64,000 bases of DNA, taken from positions 124,001 to 188,000 of the forward strand of contig DASYCE010000007.1 of the NCBI GenBank assembly GCA_036500345.1, read 5' to 3'. This DNA comes from Gemmatimonadales bacterium. GTDB taxonomy: Bacteria; Gemmatimonadota; Gemmatimonadetes; Gemmatimonadales; GWC2-71-9. The position numbers and the translations under genes are program-made. Of the stretch, positions 42,267-51,209 are shown piece by piece (the first letter of the stretch is position 1; every line of letters begins with the position of its first letter). The notes below the pieces were generated by a model. That model was not told the DNA's origin, ran no database searches, and saw nothing but the letters and a program-made list of their open reading frames with translations.

Positions 42267-42361
42267 CGTCGCGACCGTCAACTGAAAGCCCCTTTGGAGT
42301 GATGGATGCAGGGTACGGAGAGTCGGGCAACGCTTCAAGCCCGAACGGCAGATCTGCCTAC

Positions 42362-42405
42362 CTCCCGCACATCTCCCGCACCGCTCCCGCACCGTTCCCG
42401 CACGA
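42362..42405. repeat. Four 11-bp direct repeats upstream of doxX
   Basis: CTCCCGCACAT, CTCCCGCACCG, CTCCCGCACCG and TTCCCGCACGA follow one another directly, in the 148-base gap between the response-regulator stop and the DoxX start. Direct repeats are a common form of LytTR binding site, but whether this spacing is bound is unknown. Confidence 0.7.
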
Positions 42406-42414
42406 CAGCCGGCA

Positions 42415-43179
42415 CTACTCCCGCAGCAGCGCCTGCAGTTCCTTGCTGTGACCGCGGCTCGAGGTCAGCCGGGTTCCGTCCTCCAGCATGATGAGGTACT
42501 CGCCGTGGCCGCTCGGCTCGAGCCGCCGGATGCGGTCCACGTTCACGATGACCGAGCGATGCACGCGCACGAATCGGTCGGGCGGGAGTTTCGACGCGAT
42601 CGCTTTCAGCGTGTCCCGCACCAGATGGGCGCGCCCGCCGATGTGGAGGCGCACGTAGTTGGAGGCGCCGTCAAGCCATTCGATCTCCGCGGCCTTGACG
42701 AAGTAGAGGTGCTTGGCGGCGCGGACCAGGAACCGTTCAGGATAAAGATGCCGGGCCTTGACCTGTTGCAGGAGCACCTTGAGCGCGGGCTCGAGTGCCG
42801 CACCTCCTCCGCCCTGCAGCCTGACCTCTGCGCGCGCCAGCGCGGCGGCAAAACGCTCGGCGTCGAACGGCTTGAGGAGATAATCCACCGCCCCCACGTT
42901 GAACGCCTTCACGGCATACGCGTCGTGCGCGGTCACGAAGATCACCGCGGGCGGAGTCGCCACCTCGTCGAGTGCCGCGAGCACCTCCAGCCCGTCGAGT
43001 CCCGGCATCCGGATATCGAGGAACACGATCTCGGGCCGGTGCGCGAGGATCCCTTCCACCGCTGAGGGACCGTCGCCGCATTCGGCGACAATGAGGTAGC
43101 CGGCGTCGGCGCCCAACATGATGCGGATGCGGTCGCGCGACAGTGGTTCGTCGTCGGCGACCAGCACCCGGCGCGTCAC
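42415..43179 (-). CDS. LytTR-type response regulator
   Basis: 254 residues. The receiver domain has RVLVADDEPLSRDRI, the phospho-acceptor in IVFLDIRMPGLDGLEVL and the lysine in DYLLKPFDAERF. The C-terminal LytTR DNA-binding domain has LVRDTLKAIASKL, RFVRVHRSVIVNVDRIRRLE and a GTRLTSSRGHSKEL end. It overlaps the sensor kinase gene by four bases. Confidence 0.93.
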   Translation of the reverse strand: MTRRVLVADDEPLSRDRIRIMLGADAGYLIVAECGDGPSAVEGILAHRPEIVFLDIRMPGLDGLEVLAALDEVATPPAVIFVTAHDAYAVKAFNVGAVDYLLKPFDAERFAAALARAEVRLQGGGGAALEPALKVLLQQVKARHLYPERFLVRAAKHLYFVKAAEIEWLDGASNYVRLHIGGRAHLVRDTLKAIASKLPPDRFVRVHRSVIVNVDRIRRLEPSGHGEYLIMLEDGTRLTSSRGHSKELQALLRE

Positions 43180-44252
43180 GCGGCAGGCCCGCTGACGCGC
43201 ACCGGCAGCGACACGGTCACGCGGGCACCGCCGCCCGGGCCGGCGGCGGCGAGCGTGAGTTCCCCCTCGTCGCCGTAGAGTTGAGCGAGCCGAGCGCGGG
43301 TGTTGGCCATGCCGATGCCGCCAGCGGTCGGCGCTGCACCGTCGGGTCCGGGGCCGTCGTCGGTGATGGTGATGCGCAGGCGGTCGTCCTCGCGAGTGAC
43401 CCGCACCTCGACGCGGCCCGGTCCCGGCTTCGCTTCGATGCCGTGCTCCAGGGCATTTTCGACCAGCGGTTGCAACAGGAATTGCGGCACCAGTCCGGGA
43501 CGCGCGGCAGGATCCACCACGACCACGGCGGTGAGGCGGTCGCGAAAGCGCATGCGCATGATCGCGAGGTAGCGCTCCAGCAGGTCCAGCTCGTCGGTGA
43601 GCGGGATCTCCTGCGGACCGCCCGGCGTGAGTGTGGCGCGGAGCAAGTCCGACAATTGGGTGAGCATCCGGTCGGCGGCCGGGACATCGGTGTGCATGAG
43701 CGTCGCGGCGCCGTTCAGAGTATTGAAGAGGAAATGCGGGTGCAGCTGCGAGCGCAGCGCCTCGAGTTGCGCGTGGGTCAGCCGCTCACGCAGCTCCACC
43801 GCCTGGCGCTCGCGCTCCATTGCCCGGCGGTAGAACTCGATCGCCTGGGCCACGACGACAATGCCCCACATGTCGTACATCGTGCCGAAAATGTGCGACG
43901 CGAACCCCGCGCCCAGCGGCCAGACCAGCGCTTCGACTCGTTCGACGACTTCGCACTTGAGCATGACGAACACGAACGTGGCGGCGAGCAGGATGACCGC
44001 GCTGCTCTTCCAGTGTATCCGGTCGAGGGGGAAGCGGCGCACCAGGAGGACGATGGCGGGCACGAAGCCCGCGTAGCCGTAATTGTCGAGCAGGCGATCG
44101 CCGGTGAGCGTGACCCAATCCACGCCCTGCCCCGCGCGCAGCAGGTTCACGCCGTTCTGGATCGCAGACATGAGGCCCAGCGCCGTGAACGCCGCAAAGC
44201 CCCATGCCCAGAGGATGAGCCAGCGTCGCCAGATCGGTGTGGTGGCCGTCAT
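43176..44252 (-). CDS. LytS-type (His_kinase family) sensor histidine kinase
   Basis: 358 residues from the ATG at 44252. Four N-terminal membrane helices form the sensor, then HPHFLFNTLNGAATLMHTD holds the phospho-accepting histidine, and QPLVENALEHGIEA, DDGPGPDG and GGIGMANTRARL form the ATPase domain. It lacks a separate extracellular input domain. It is transcribed with the response regulator and divergent from the DUF5916 gene. An upstream in-frame start at 44318 is possible. Confidence 0.9.
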   Translation of the reverse strand: MTATTPIWRRWLILWAWGFAAFTALGLMSAIQNGVNLLRAGQGVDWVTLTGDRLLDNYGYAGFVPAIVLLVRRFPLDRIHWKSSAVILLAATFVFVMLKCEVVERVEALVWPLGAGFASHIFGTMYDMWGIVVVAQAIEFYRRAMERERQAVELRERLTHAQLEALRSQLHPHFLFNTLNGAATLMHTDVPAADRMLTQLSDLLRATLTPGGPQEIPLTDELDLLERYLAIMRMRFRDRLTAVVVVDPAARPGLVPQFLLQPLVENALEHGIEAKPGPGRVEVRVTREDDRLRITITDDGPGPDGAAPTAGGIGMANTRARLAQLYGDEGELTLAAAGPGGGARVTVSLPVRVSGPAA

Positions 44253-44363
44253 GCGGGGAAAGCTACGCGCGGGCGGCGTTGGTGCACGTGGGTTGATCCC
44301 CGCAGACGGCCGGGTCATCCCTTGATGGCTTGTCCCCTCCGGCTCAGCGACGAATCATGACGC

Positions 44364-46892
44364 ATGCTGATCCTGGGTCTGCTCCTGGTCCAAGCCACCA
44401 CCTCGGCCGCGCCGTCCCCACTGCCAACGTCGGGTCGGGCAACGCGGCCCACCATCGTGGCCACGCGCGCCCTGACGGCACCCGTCATTGACGGCCGCGA
44501 TGACGACGAGGTGTGGCGAGCGGCGCCGCTGATCGAGGGTTTCCGCCAGGAGGTGCCGAGGGCGAACGCCGACCCCACGTTTCGCACCACCGGGCGCGTC
44601 GCCTACGACGCGAACAACCTGTACGTGTTCCTCCGCGCGTACGATCCGCACCCGGACAGCATTGAGGCCGCCCTGGCGCGGCGCGACCAGGACTCGCGAT
44701 CGGACCTCATGGGCGTGCTGGTGGACGGGTACCGCGACCGGCGCACTGGCTACGAGTTCGACTTCAATCCGAAGGGCGTCAAGCTCGACTTCACCTTTCG
44801 CGACGACGGCGGGTCGTTCGATGACGCCTGGGACGGCGTGTGGGATGTCGCGACCCGCATTGACTCGCTGGGGTGGACCGCCGAGGTGCGGATCCCGCTG
44901 TCGCAAATCCGCTACCCCAACGCGCCGAGCGACACGTTCGGCATCTACCTGTGGCGGTCGGTCAAGCGATTGGGCGAGGGGATGACCTGGCCGTTCCGCA
45001 ATCTTCAGATTCCGGGGCTCGCGTCGCAGTTCGGCGATGTGACGGGACTCGATAGCCTGGCGCCGCCTCGTCATGGCGAGTTCGTCCCTTACCTGGTGAC
45101 CAGGAACGTGACGGTGCCGTCTGCCACCGGGTCGAGGCATGAGACCGGGGCGTCGCTGGGTGCCGATCTCCACTATGCACTCGCATCCAACGTGACGCTC
45201 AGCGCGACGGTGAACCCGGACTTCGGGCAGGTGGAAGCCGACCCGGCGGAGTTGAACCTCACGCAATTCGAGACGTTTTTCGCCGAGCGGCGGCCGTTCT
45301 TTGTCGAGGGAGCGAGCCTCTTCTCGTACGACATCAACTGCGCGCTCTATTCCTGTTTCCACGAGGGATTGTTCTACTCGCGGCGCATCGGCCGTGCACC
45401 GCAGCTGGCGGAGATCAACGGAGACTCGACGTCGCCGGGCGCCACCAGAATCCTGGGCGCCGGCAAGCTGGTCGCGCGCCTGGGCCACCTCGCGATCGGC
45501 GCTTTGGGATCAGCGACCGAGCGTGTGGACGGCTCCTCGGGACTCGCCATTGAGCCTTCGGCCCGTTACGGGGTGCTCCGTGCCACGCAGGACTTCCGCA
45601 ATGGCGAGACCGGCATCGGCCTCACGTTCACCGCGGTCGATCGCGACCTCGACACGTCATCCGCCGCGTACCTCCATCGGTCGGCGTACGCGGGCGGACT
45701 CGACGCGCGAAGTCGTTGGGGAAAGGAGTACCAGTTGCACGGCTCGGTGCATTGGAGCCGGGTCGAGGGGACACCGGCCGCGATTACCGCAACGGAACGC
45801 GACCCGATTCACAACTACCAGCGCCCCGATGGCGCGCTCGTGGTGGACAGCGCCGCAACCAGCTTGAGCGGTGACGACGAGCAGGTCGCGTTCGACAAGA
45901 CTGGAGGCGTGGTCCGCTTCCAGATGATCTATATGCGCAGCTCGCCCGGATTCGAGGTGAACGACGTCGGATTCCTGCGCCAGGCCGATCAGCAGCAGGC
46001 ATATGGGTGGCTCAACCTCACGCTCAACCGGCCCACTAGCTGGTATCGCAGTGTCGTGTGGAACGGGAACGCATGGTGGCAGGCGACCACTGCGGGCCTC
46101 GTCACGGACCGCGCCGTGAATACCAACGTGCATCTCACGCTCCACAACCTGTGGACGCTGGGTGCGTGGGGCGTGGTCGATGGGCTGGGCACCACCTTCT
46201 GCGATCGTTGCGCTCGCGGCGGACCAGCGCTCCGACAGGACCGCTCGCTGGGGACCTGGTGGGACGTGACCGGCGACAGCCGTAACGCGGTCGTGCCCGA
46301 GGTCACGGTCACGACGTCGCGCGCCGACGAGGGGCGATCCCACTCATTCAGCGTGACGCCCACCTTCACGATCAATGCGTCGAGCCGGTTGTCGGCGAGC
46401 CTTGGTGGCGCAATCACCACCGCGCAGAACGATCGGCAGTGGCTGGCGAACCCGGTCGATTCGGCCGGCGTCACCCATTTTACCTTCGCCCATCTCGATC
46501 AACGGACCGTGGCGATCACCGCGCGCCTCAATTACACCCTCTCAACCACGCTGTCGCTCCAGGGGTATCTGCAGCCCTTCGCGAGCTGGGGGGCCTATAC
46601 CGACGTGCGCGAACTCGCCGACCCGCGCGCGGCGGCGTACGCGGATCGGTTCAAGCCGTACGCCCCGGCGACCGACCCCGGCGGTGTCAACGCAAAACAG
46701 CTCAATGCCAATGTCGTACTGCGGTGGGAATACCACCCCGGATCCACCCTCTTCGCGGTGTGGACCCAGGGGCGCCAGGACTTCACCAGCACGCCGGGCA
46801 CTGGGAGCGCGTTCGACAACTTGCGAAGCATCCTCGACGTGCCCGCTCAGAATACCTTCCTGATCAACGTCTCCCACTGGTTCAACTGGTAG
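44364..46892 (+). CDS. DUF5916 protein with CBM9-like domain
   Basis: 842 residues, a secreted or outer-membrane protein typical of Gemmatimonadota and related phyla. A signal peptide ends near TTSAA. A CBM9-like ligand-binding domain follows (APVIDGRDDDEVWRAAPLIE, VAYDANNLYVFLRAYDP). After it comes the long DUF5916 barrel-like region (FFAERRPFFVEGASLFSY and C-terminal strands ending in SHWFNW). Function is unknown; the aromatic terminus suggests outer-membrane insertion. No strong ribosome-binding site is seen before the ATG. Confidence 0.85.
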   Translation: MLILGLLLVQATTSAAPSPLPTSGRATRPTIVATRALTAPVIDGRDDDEVWRAAPLIEGFRQEVPRANADPTFRTTGRVAYDANNLYVFLRAYDPHPDSIEAALARRDQDSRSDLMGVLVDGYRDRRTGYEFDFNPKGVKLDFTFRDDGGSFDDAWDGVWDVATRIDSLGWTAEVRIPLSQIRYPNAPSDTFGIYLWRSVKRLGEGMTWPFRNLQIPGLASQFGDVTGLDSLAPPRHGEFVPYLVTRNVTVPSATGSRHETGASLGADLHYALASNVTLSATVNPDFGQVEADPAELNLTQFETFFAERRPFFVEGASLFSYDINCALYSCFHEGLFYSRRIGRAPQLAEINGDSTSPGATRILGAGKLVARLGHLAIGALGSATERVDGSSGLAIEPSARYGVLRATQDFRNGETGIGLTFTAVDRDLDTSSAAYLHRSAYAGGLDARSRWGKEYQLHGSVHWSRVEGTPAAITATERDPIHNYQRPDGALVVDSAATSLSGDDEQVAFDKTGGVVRFQMIYMRSSPGFEVNDVGFLRQADQQQAYGWLNLTLNRPTSWYRSVVWNGNAWWQATTAGLVTDRAVNTNVHLTLHNLWTLGAWGVVDGLGTTFCDRCARGGPALRQDRSLGTWWDVTGDSRNAVVPEVTVTTSRADEGRSHSFSVTPTFTINASSRLSASLGGAITTAQNDRQWLANPVDSAGVTHFTFAHLDQRTVAITARLNYTLSTTLSLQGYLQPFASWGAYTDVRELADPRAAAYADRFKPYAPATDPGGVNAKQLNANVVLRWEYHPGSTLFAVWTQGRQDFTSTPGTGSAFDNLRSILDVPAQNTFLINVSHWFNW

Positions 46893-46932
46893 TAGTCACC
46901 GTTTGCGAGCCGTATGTTCTATTTTCTGACGG

Positions 46933-47517
46933 ATGATCTGCCAGGGTTTCGAAACCACGGATCCAATCACCGGGACACGGCTTGTCGTGTTGAAGGGAGC
47001 CCGGGAAACAGGTGGCCGGGGCTGGGTGACCGAGGTCCATTGTCCCGAGGGCGCAGGACCGTGGGGCCCGGCGCACGTGCATCGGGTCTGGACAGAAACA
47101 TTTGAGGTGGTCCAGGGAACCGCGAGCTACCGCCTGGGTAAGGAAGTGCGGACGCTCCAGCCGGGCGAGACGATCGTGATGCCGCCGGGCGTGCCACACC
47201 TGCATCCATGGAATACCGGGTCGGGCATCATGGTCTTTCGGCACACCAACGATTTCGGCGCGACGACTCCCGAGGCGGTGCATGACGTGCTCGGTGCGTT
47301 TGCCACGATCAACGGACTCGCCGGTGAGGGGCGGGTCGGCACGAACGGCGTGCCGAAGAACCCGCTGCAGGTCGCGGCGACGATACGGTTGCTGACGAAG
47401 CACGGCGGGTTCGATGCCACGTTGCCGATTCCGCTCCAGCTGGCCGTCAGCGCTACCTTCGGACGGCTCGCTGAACTCCTCGGATATCGAGCGATCTACG
47501 ATCGGTACCTTGAGTGA
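46933..47517 (+). CDS. Cupin-fold protein
   Basis: 194 residues. A cupin beta-barrel is visible from GPWGPAHVHRVWTETFEVVQ (the HxH-E metal motif) through ASYRLGKEVRTLQPGETIVM and PPGVPHLHPWNTG (second histidine motif). The C-terminal part is helical. Function unknown; no signal peptide. Confidence 0.75.
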   Translation: MICQGFETTDPITGTRLVVLKGARETGGRGWVTEVHCPEGAGPWGPAHVHRVWTETFEVVQGTASYRLGKEVRTLQPGETIVMPPGVPHLHPWNTGSGIMVFRHTNDFGATTPEAVHDVLGAFATINGLAGEGRVGTNGVPKNPLQVAATIRLLTKHGGFDATLPIPLQLAVSATFGRLAELLGYRAIYDRYLE

Positions 47518-47569
47518 GGGAAAAGGTGGAGTGGCCAGCACGCGAGAACTCGATGTCTGGAGAAGTCGC

Positions 47570-48931
47570 ATGAACCGATTCCGCCTCCTCCTCGCCACTG
47601 GCACCGTCCTCGCCCTTCCCGCCACGCTCGCCGCGCAGCGCGCCTCCCTCGAGATCTGCAATCACGGCAAGTTCACGGTCGACGTCGCCTACGCCCAGCG
47701 GATTCAGCTGCTCATCACCGGCTACCGGTGGTCAACGGAAGGCTGGTATCCCGTCGACGCCGGCACCTGCAAGACGGTGTACGACGAACCGTACGACGCC
47801 GCCGGCCCGATCACGCCGCAGAGCGGTGCGCGCATCGCACTCATCGCGTTCACCGAGAACAAGTGGCGCACGCTGCTGCCCAACAACGGCGATACGCTGG
47901 GCTGGATGAAGCCCGGCCGCGGCAAGATCTGCATCGATCTCAAGTCGCAGGGATTCACCTATGACGAGCCGCAGGGCGATCCGGCGGCCAATTGCGGCGT
48001 CATGGCTGTGCCAGCCACCTGGGATTTCTTCCCGGACGACCCCGGCCAGTACAGCTATGGCATCAACTGGGAGGCCGGAGCGGTATCGACCGTCATCGCC
48101 GGCGACGACAAGTCCGCACCCGGGTCGATCTCCTACTTCTGTTCGTCGACCGACAAGCGGCCGGTGGTCTATTTCAGCGACATCTTCGATCAGCCAGATG
48201 CCGGCTCGGATGCCGACAACTTCCTCACCTACGAACGCGACATCTTGAGATTCGAGGCCTATCTCACGGAGCACTACGGCTTTCCGGACAAGGAAGGCCT
48301 GGTGGAATGTGTCCACATACCGACCACCGCCAGCACGGCGGGAGGTATGGTCGCGGGGAAGCAGAAGCTGAAGGCGATGGTGATCGCTGCCGGGAAGAAG
48401 GCTGTCGAGACGAGCTGGAACTACGTCACCACGGATGAAACCGACACCAGCAACGCCGACGTGACCCGCGGCGATGTCGAGACGCTGACGCCGAGAGGAC
48501 GTGCGGCGCTCTTCAACTGGATACAGGCGGACGTTGCGACCTACCTCGCCGCATCGAAGACCGGTTTCAACGGCTACAAGAGCGGCGATGTCATCCTGCA
48601 GCAGGGACTTCGCATGTGGACGTCGAGCGAGAAGCCGGCGCTGGCGCGCGGATGCTGGGTGGTGCAGGGCGATTCGACCACGACATTGTCGTGCACCATG
48701 CCGATCGAGAAGGAACTGGAACGAGGGTACTACGACCTGCTGGTGGAGGATGTCGCCGCGGCACTTCCCGCCGGCTGGAGTGCCGGTCCCCCGAATCCGT
48801 TCGGCGGGTCGCTGCCGAGCTCGGAGTTCGTGTCGACGACCGGCGCGCACGCGGAGATCTGGCTCACCGAACCGCAGGACGACGTGTATGAGCTGAGCTT
48901 CGAGCTCGTGTCGGCGCCGGTGCGGCACTAA
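47570..48931 (+). CDS. Secreted protein with N-terminal DUF1036-like domain
   Basis: 453 residues. A signal peptide (RLLLATGTVLALPATLAAQ) precedes a domain with ASLEICNHGKFTVDVAYAQR and EGWYPVDAGTCKTVY, characteristic of DUF1036, which binds no known ligand. The remaining 300 residues have no recognised family. Start at 47570 because the signal peptide begins there. Confidence 0.7.
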   Translation: MNRFRLLLATGTVLALPATLAAQRASLEICNHGKFTVDVAYAQRIQLLITGYRWSTEGWYPVDAGTCKTVYDEPYDAAGPITPQSGARIALIAFTENKWRTLLPNNGDTLGWMKPGRGKICIDLKSQGFTYDEPQGDPAANCGVMAVPATWDFFPDDPGQYSYGINWEAGAVSTVIAGDDKSAPGSISYFCSSTDKRPVVYFSDIFDQPDAGSDADNFLTYERDILRFEAYLTEHYGFPDKEGLVECVHIPTTASTAGGMVAGKQKLKAMVIAAGKKAVETSWNYVTTDETDTSNADVTRGDVETLTPRGRAALFNWIQADVATYLAASKTGFNGYKSGDVILQQGLRMWTSSEKPALARGCWVVQGDSTTTLSCTMPIEKELERGYYDLLVEDVAAALPAGWSAGPPNPFGGSLPSSEFVSTTGAHAEIWLTEPQDDVYELSFELVSAPVRH

Positions 48932-48965
48932 TCGCGACTCCCTTGCGACCGCCGATCGATAAAAG

Positions 48966-48980
48966 TATCGTTGTACGATA
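48966..48980. promoter_or_regulatory. Palindromic operator before the toxin-antitoxin pair
   Basis: TATCGT, a three-base spacer, ACGATA: an inverted repeat 20 bases upstream of the antitoxin ATG. AbrB/MazE-type antitoxins usually repress their own promoter through such a site. Confidence 0.65.
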
Positions 48981-49000
48981 TCGTCATCGATGAGGTCGCG

Positions 49001-49207
49001 ATGTCCGTCGTCACCGTGTCGCCGAAGTTCCAGGTCGTCATCCCCCTCGCCATCCGGGAATCGCTTGGCCTGCAGCCCGGGCAGAAGGTCCAGGCGCTGC
49101 AGTACCAGAACCGCATCGAATTCATTCCCGTGCGCTCGATGCGTTCGATGCGTGGATTCCTGAAGGGAATCAACACGACGGTGGTGCGGGACCGGGACCG
49201 GGTATGA
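49001..49207 (+). CDS. AbrB/MazE-type antitoxin
   Basis: 68 residues. A swapped-hairpin DNA-binding domain reads VTVSPKFQVVIPLAIRESLG followed by LQPGQKVQALQ; the C-terminal SMRGFLKGINTTVVRDRDRV would bind and block the toxin. The ATG at 49001 begins the conserved domain; a longer in-frame start exists at 48971. It overlaps the PIN toxin gene by four bases (ATGA). Confidence 0.88.
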   Translation: MSVVTVSPKFQVVIPLAIRESLGLQPGQKVQALQYQNRIEFIPVRSMRSMRGFLKGINTTVVRDRDRV

Positions 49208-49581
49208 ACGTCGTCGACTCCTCGGCGTGGCTCGAGTACTTCGCCGGAGGAGCCCACGCCGGGCGGTTTGCGGCGGTGATCGAGTCACCGGACGACCTGC
49301 TCGTGCCGTCGATCGTCGTCCTCGAGGTCACCCGCCGTGTCATGCAGCAGCGCGGCGAGGACGCGGCGCTTCAAGCGGCGGCATTGCTGCATCAAGGCGA
49401 AGTGGTCCCGCTTGATAGCGGCCTGGCACTTGCCGCCGCGAAGCTTGGCCTGGAGAACAAGTTGCCATTGGCGGACAGCATCATCTTTGCAACGGCGCAG
49501 CAGTTCGATGCGACGCTCTGGACGATGGATGCCGATTTCGATGGCCTGCCCAAGGTGCGGTATATCGCGAAGCAGCGATAG
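49204..49581 (+). CDS. PIN-domain ribonuclease toxin (VapC type)
   Basis: 125 residues. PIN-fold acidic residues are in MNVVDSSAWLEYF (first aspartate), VPSIVVLEVTRRV (glutamate), LPLADSIIFATAQ and LWTMDADFDGL. VapC toxins cleave initiator tRNA or rRNA when freed from the antitoxin. It is translationally coupled to the antitoxin. Confidence 0.9.
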   Translation: MNVVDSSAWLEYFAGGAHAGRFAAVIESPDDLLVPSIVVLEVTRRVMQQRGEDAALQAAALLHQGEVVPLDSGLALAAAKLGLENKLPLADSIIFATAQQFDATLWTMDADFDGLPKVRYIAKQR

Positions 49582-49614
49582 CTCATCGACCACAACCTTC
49601 GGTTGGGAAGGGCC

Positions 49615-50172
49615 ATGCCGCTCACCGTCGCTCCTGACATCACCTTGTCGCCGCTCACTTCCGACGATGCCGGCGCATTGCTCGCCATTCTCGGCGCCGA
49701 TCGCGAGACATTCGATCGGTGGCTGCGCTGGTCGAGCACGATTCAGTCGGTCGAGGATGCGCGACGCGTCATCGAGGATGCAGCGGAACGCGAACGAGCC
49801 GGACGAGGCTTTCACTGGGGATTGCGCCGCGACGGACAATTGATCGGTGGAGTCGTCTGCTGGTCAATTGACCCGGTTCATCGCGTTGCAGAACTGGGAT
49901 ACTGGCTGTCGGCGAACACTCGAGGCCGCGGCCTCGTGACACGAGCTACGCGCATGGTCGCGGATCACCTCTTCGCCGCCGGTCAGGTCAACCGGGTAGA
50001 GTTCCAGTGCCGGACCGAAAACGGTCCGTCACGACGGGTTGCTGAGCGCGTTGGTGGCCAGTTCGAGGGAATTCGTCGACAGTCCCATCTGGTCGCAGGA
50101 GCATTCCGCGATCACGCGGTGTACGCGATACTTGCTGGAGATCCGCCCCCCGGCGCTGGCCCGGTTCTCTGA
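49615..50172 (+). CDS. GNAT acetyltransferase, RimJ/RimL type
   Basis: 185 residues. ITLSPLTSDDAGALLAILGA, then GGVVCWSIDPVHRVAELGYW, LSANTRGRGLVTRATRMVAD and RVEFQCRTENGPSRRVAERV are the ordered blocks of the RimJ/RimL-like GNAT group. Likely substrates are protein N-termini or small molecules; unassigned. Confidence 0.88.
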   Translation: MPLTVAPDITLSPLTSDDAGALLAILGADRETFDRWLRWSSTIQSVEDARRVIEDAAERERAGRGFHWGLRRDGQLIGGVVCWSIDPVHRVAELGYWLSANTRGRGLVTRATRMVADHLFAAGQVNRVEFQCRTENGPSRRVAERVGGQFEGIRRQSHLVAGAFRDHAVYAILAGDPPPGAGPVL

Positions 50173-50234
50173 GCCGCTCTACCTTCCCGTTCTCCGCCCC
50201 GTCGAAGTCCCGGGCCCAATCCCAGAGAGAGACC

Positions 50235-50999
50235 ATGCCTGCCCAACGATTCGCCGCACCGGTACTGTGGGCTCTAGCACTCCCCTTCCTCTCCCCGTCC
50301 ATTGCGGCGCAGGCTCCCACGCCGCCTGCCGTGACCTTTGGACAGTTGCCCGCCGAATGGGCGGTCCAGCAGAATGTGATGGACCCGATCTGGAAGTCGC
50401 TCGGCATGCAAGGCGTCAACTACTACGCCTTTGGCGCTCCCGTGGCCCCGAACGACTTCTCGGCGCGGTCCGACCCCACGTCACACCTGTACCAGGCATG
50501 GCTCGGCGCGTATGTCGTGGTCGGCGCGCTCGACTCGGTGTCGGCCAACGATGAAGCGCGCCAACGCGAGATGATCACGCACCTGACAGAGAACGACCAG
50601 CGCGCCTGGTTGTCGGCAATGGGCGACCCGGCTCCCCTGGCAGAAGTGATCGGGCAACTTCGCCGGTCGCAGATCACCATCGACGGCAGCGTCCGACCGC
50701 TCTACGTCGGCGAGATGCGGAGTCACAGCGATTTGAGCGCGGGGTCGACCCCGCTGGCGCACAGCCTCGGAATGCCGCCGACCACGGCTTGGCAGACCGA
50801 CCTCGTTCCGTACCACGACGTGTTGCTCCACGTGCAGGCAGCGGTGTGGTATGATGCCACGCGCCATGTGACCGTCGTGGTATACAGCGCATCCTCCGCG
50901 TTCGATACCAAGGCACATGTGACGCATGACAACGGCCCGGTGCTCAACGATTCACTGCGAACGCTCATGACGCAGGCGCATGTCGTTGATCGCCCCTAG
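50235..50999 (+). CDS. Secreted hypothetical protein
   Basis: 254 residues with a signal peptide (LWALALPFLSPSIAAQ). No conserved domain is recognised. Features seen include an aromatic-rich segment (VMDPIWKSLGMQGVNYYAFG) and HVTVVVYSASSAFDTKAHVT near the end. Function unknown. Confidence 0.5.
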   Translation: MPAQRFAAPVLWALALPFLSPSIAAQAPTPPAVTFGQLPAEWAVQQNVMDPIWKSLGMQGVNYYAFGAPVAPNDFSARSDPTSHLYQAWLGAYVVVGALDSVSANDEARQREMITHLTENDQRAWLSAMGDPAPLAEVIGQLRRSQITIDGSVRPLYVGEMRSHSDLSAGSTPLAHSLGMPPTTAWQTDLVPYHDVLLHVQAAVWYDATRHVTVVVYSASSAFDTKAHVTHDNGPVLNDSLRTLMTQAHVVDRP

Positions 51000-51041
51000 C
51001 GTGGCGGCCGCGGAACATCGGCATCGAGTGACATTGCCGCA

Positions 51042-51209
51042 ATGACCAGCAAATCGATCGCCTCGCTCTATCTCGTCGTGATGATCTTCGTGATCATCGC
51101 GACTGATATGCTCTTCTTCCGGAATCGTTTCTGGGAACGGTTGGCGGTCAACGTCGGAATCGTCCTGATCTTCGGAGCATTCTACTTCCGCTTCCTCAAG
51201 CGGCCGTGA
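51042..51209 (+). CDS. Small membrane protein of 55 residues
   Basis: An ATG at 51042 gives a 55-residue protein with two hydrophobic helices (SLYLVVMIFVIIATDMLFF and AVNVGIVLIFGAFYFRFL) joined by a basic turn (RNRFWERL). It ends by overlapping the GTG of the next gene (GTGA), which supports that it is translated. Function unknown. Confidence 0.6.
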   Translation: MTSKSIASLYLVVMIFVIIATDMLFFRNRFWERLAVNVGIVLIFGAFYFRFLKRP

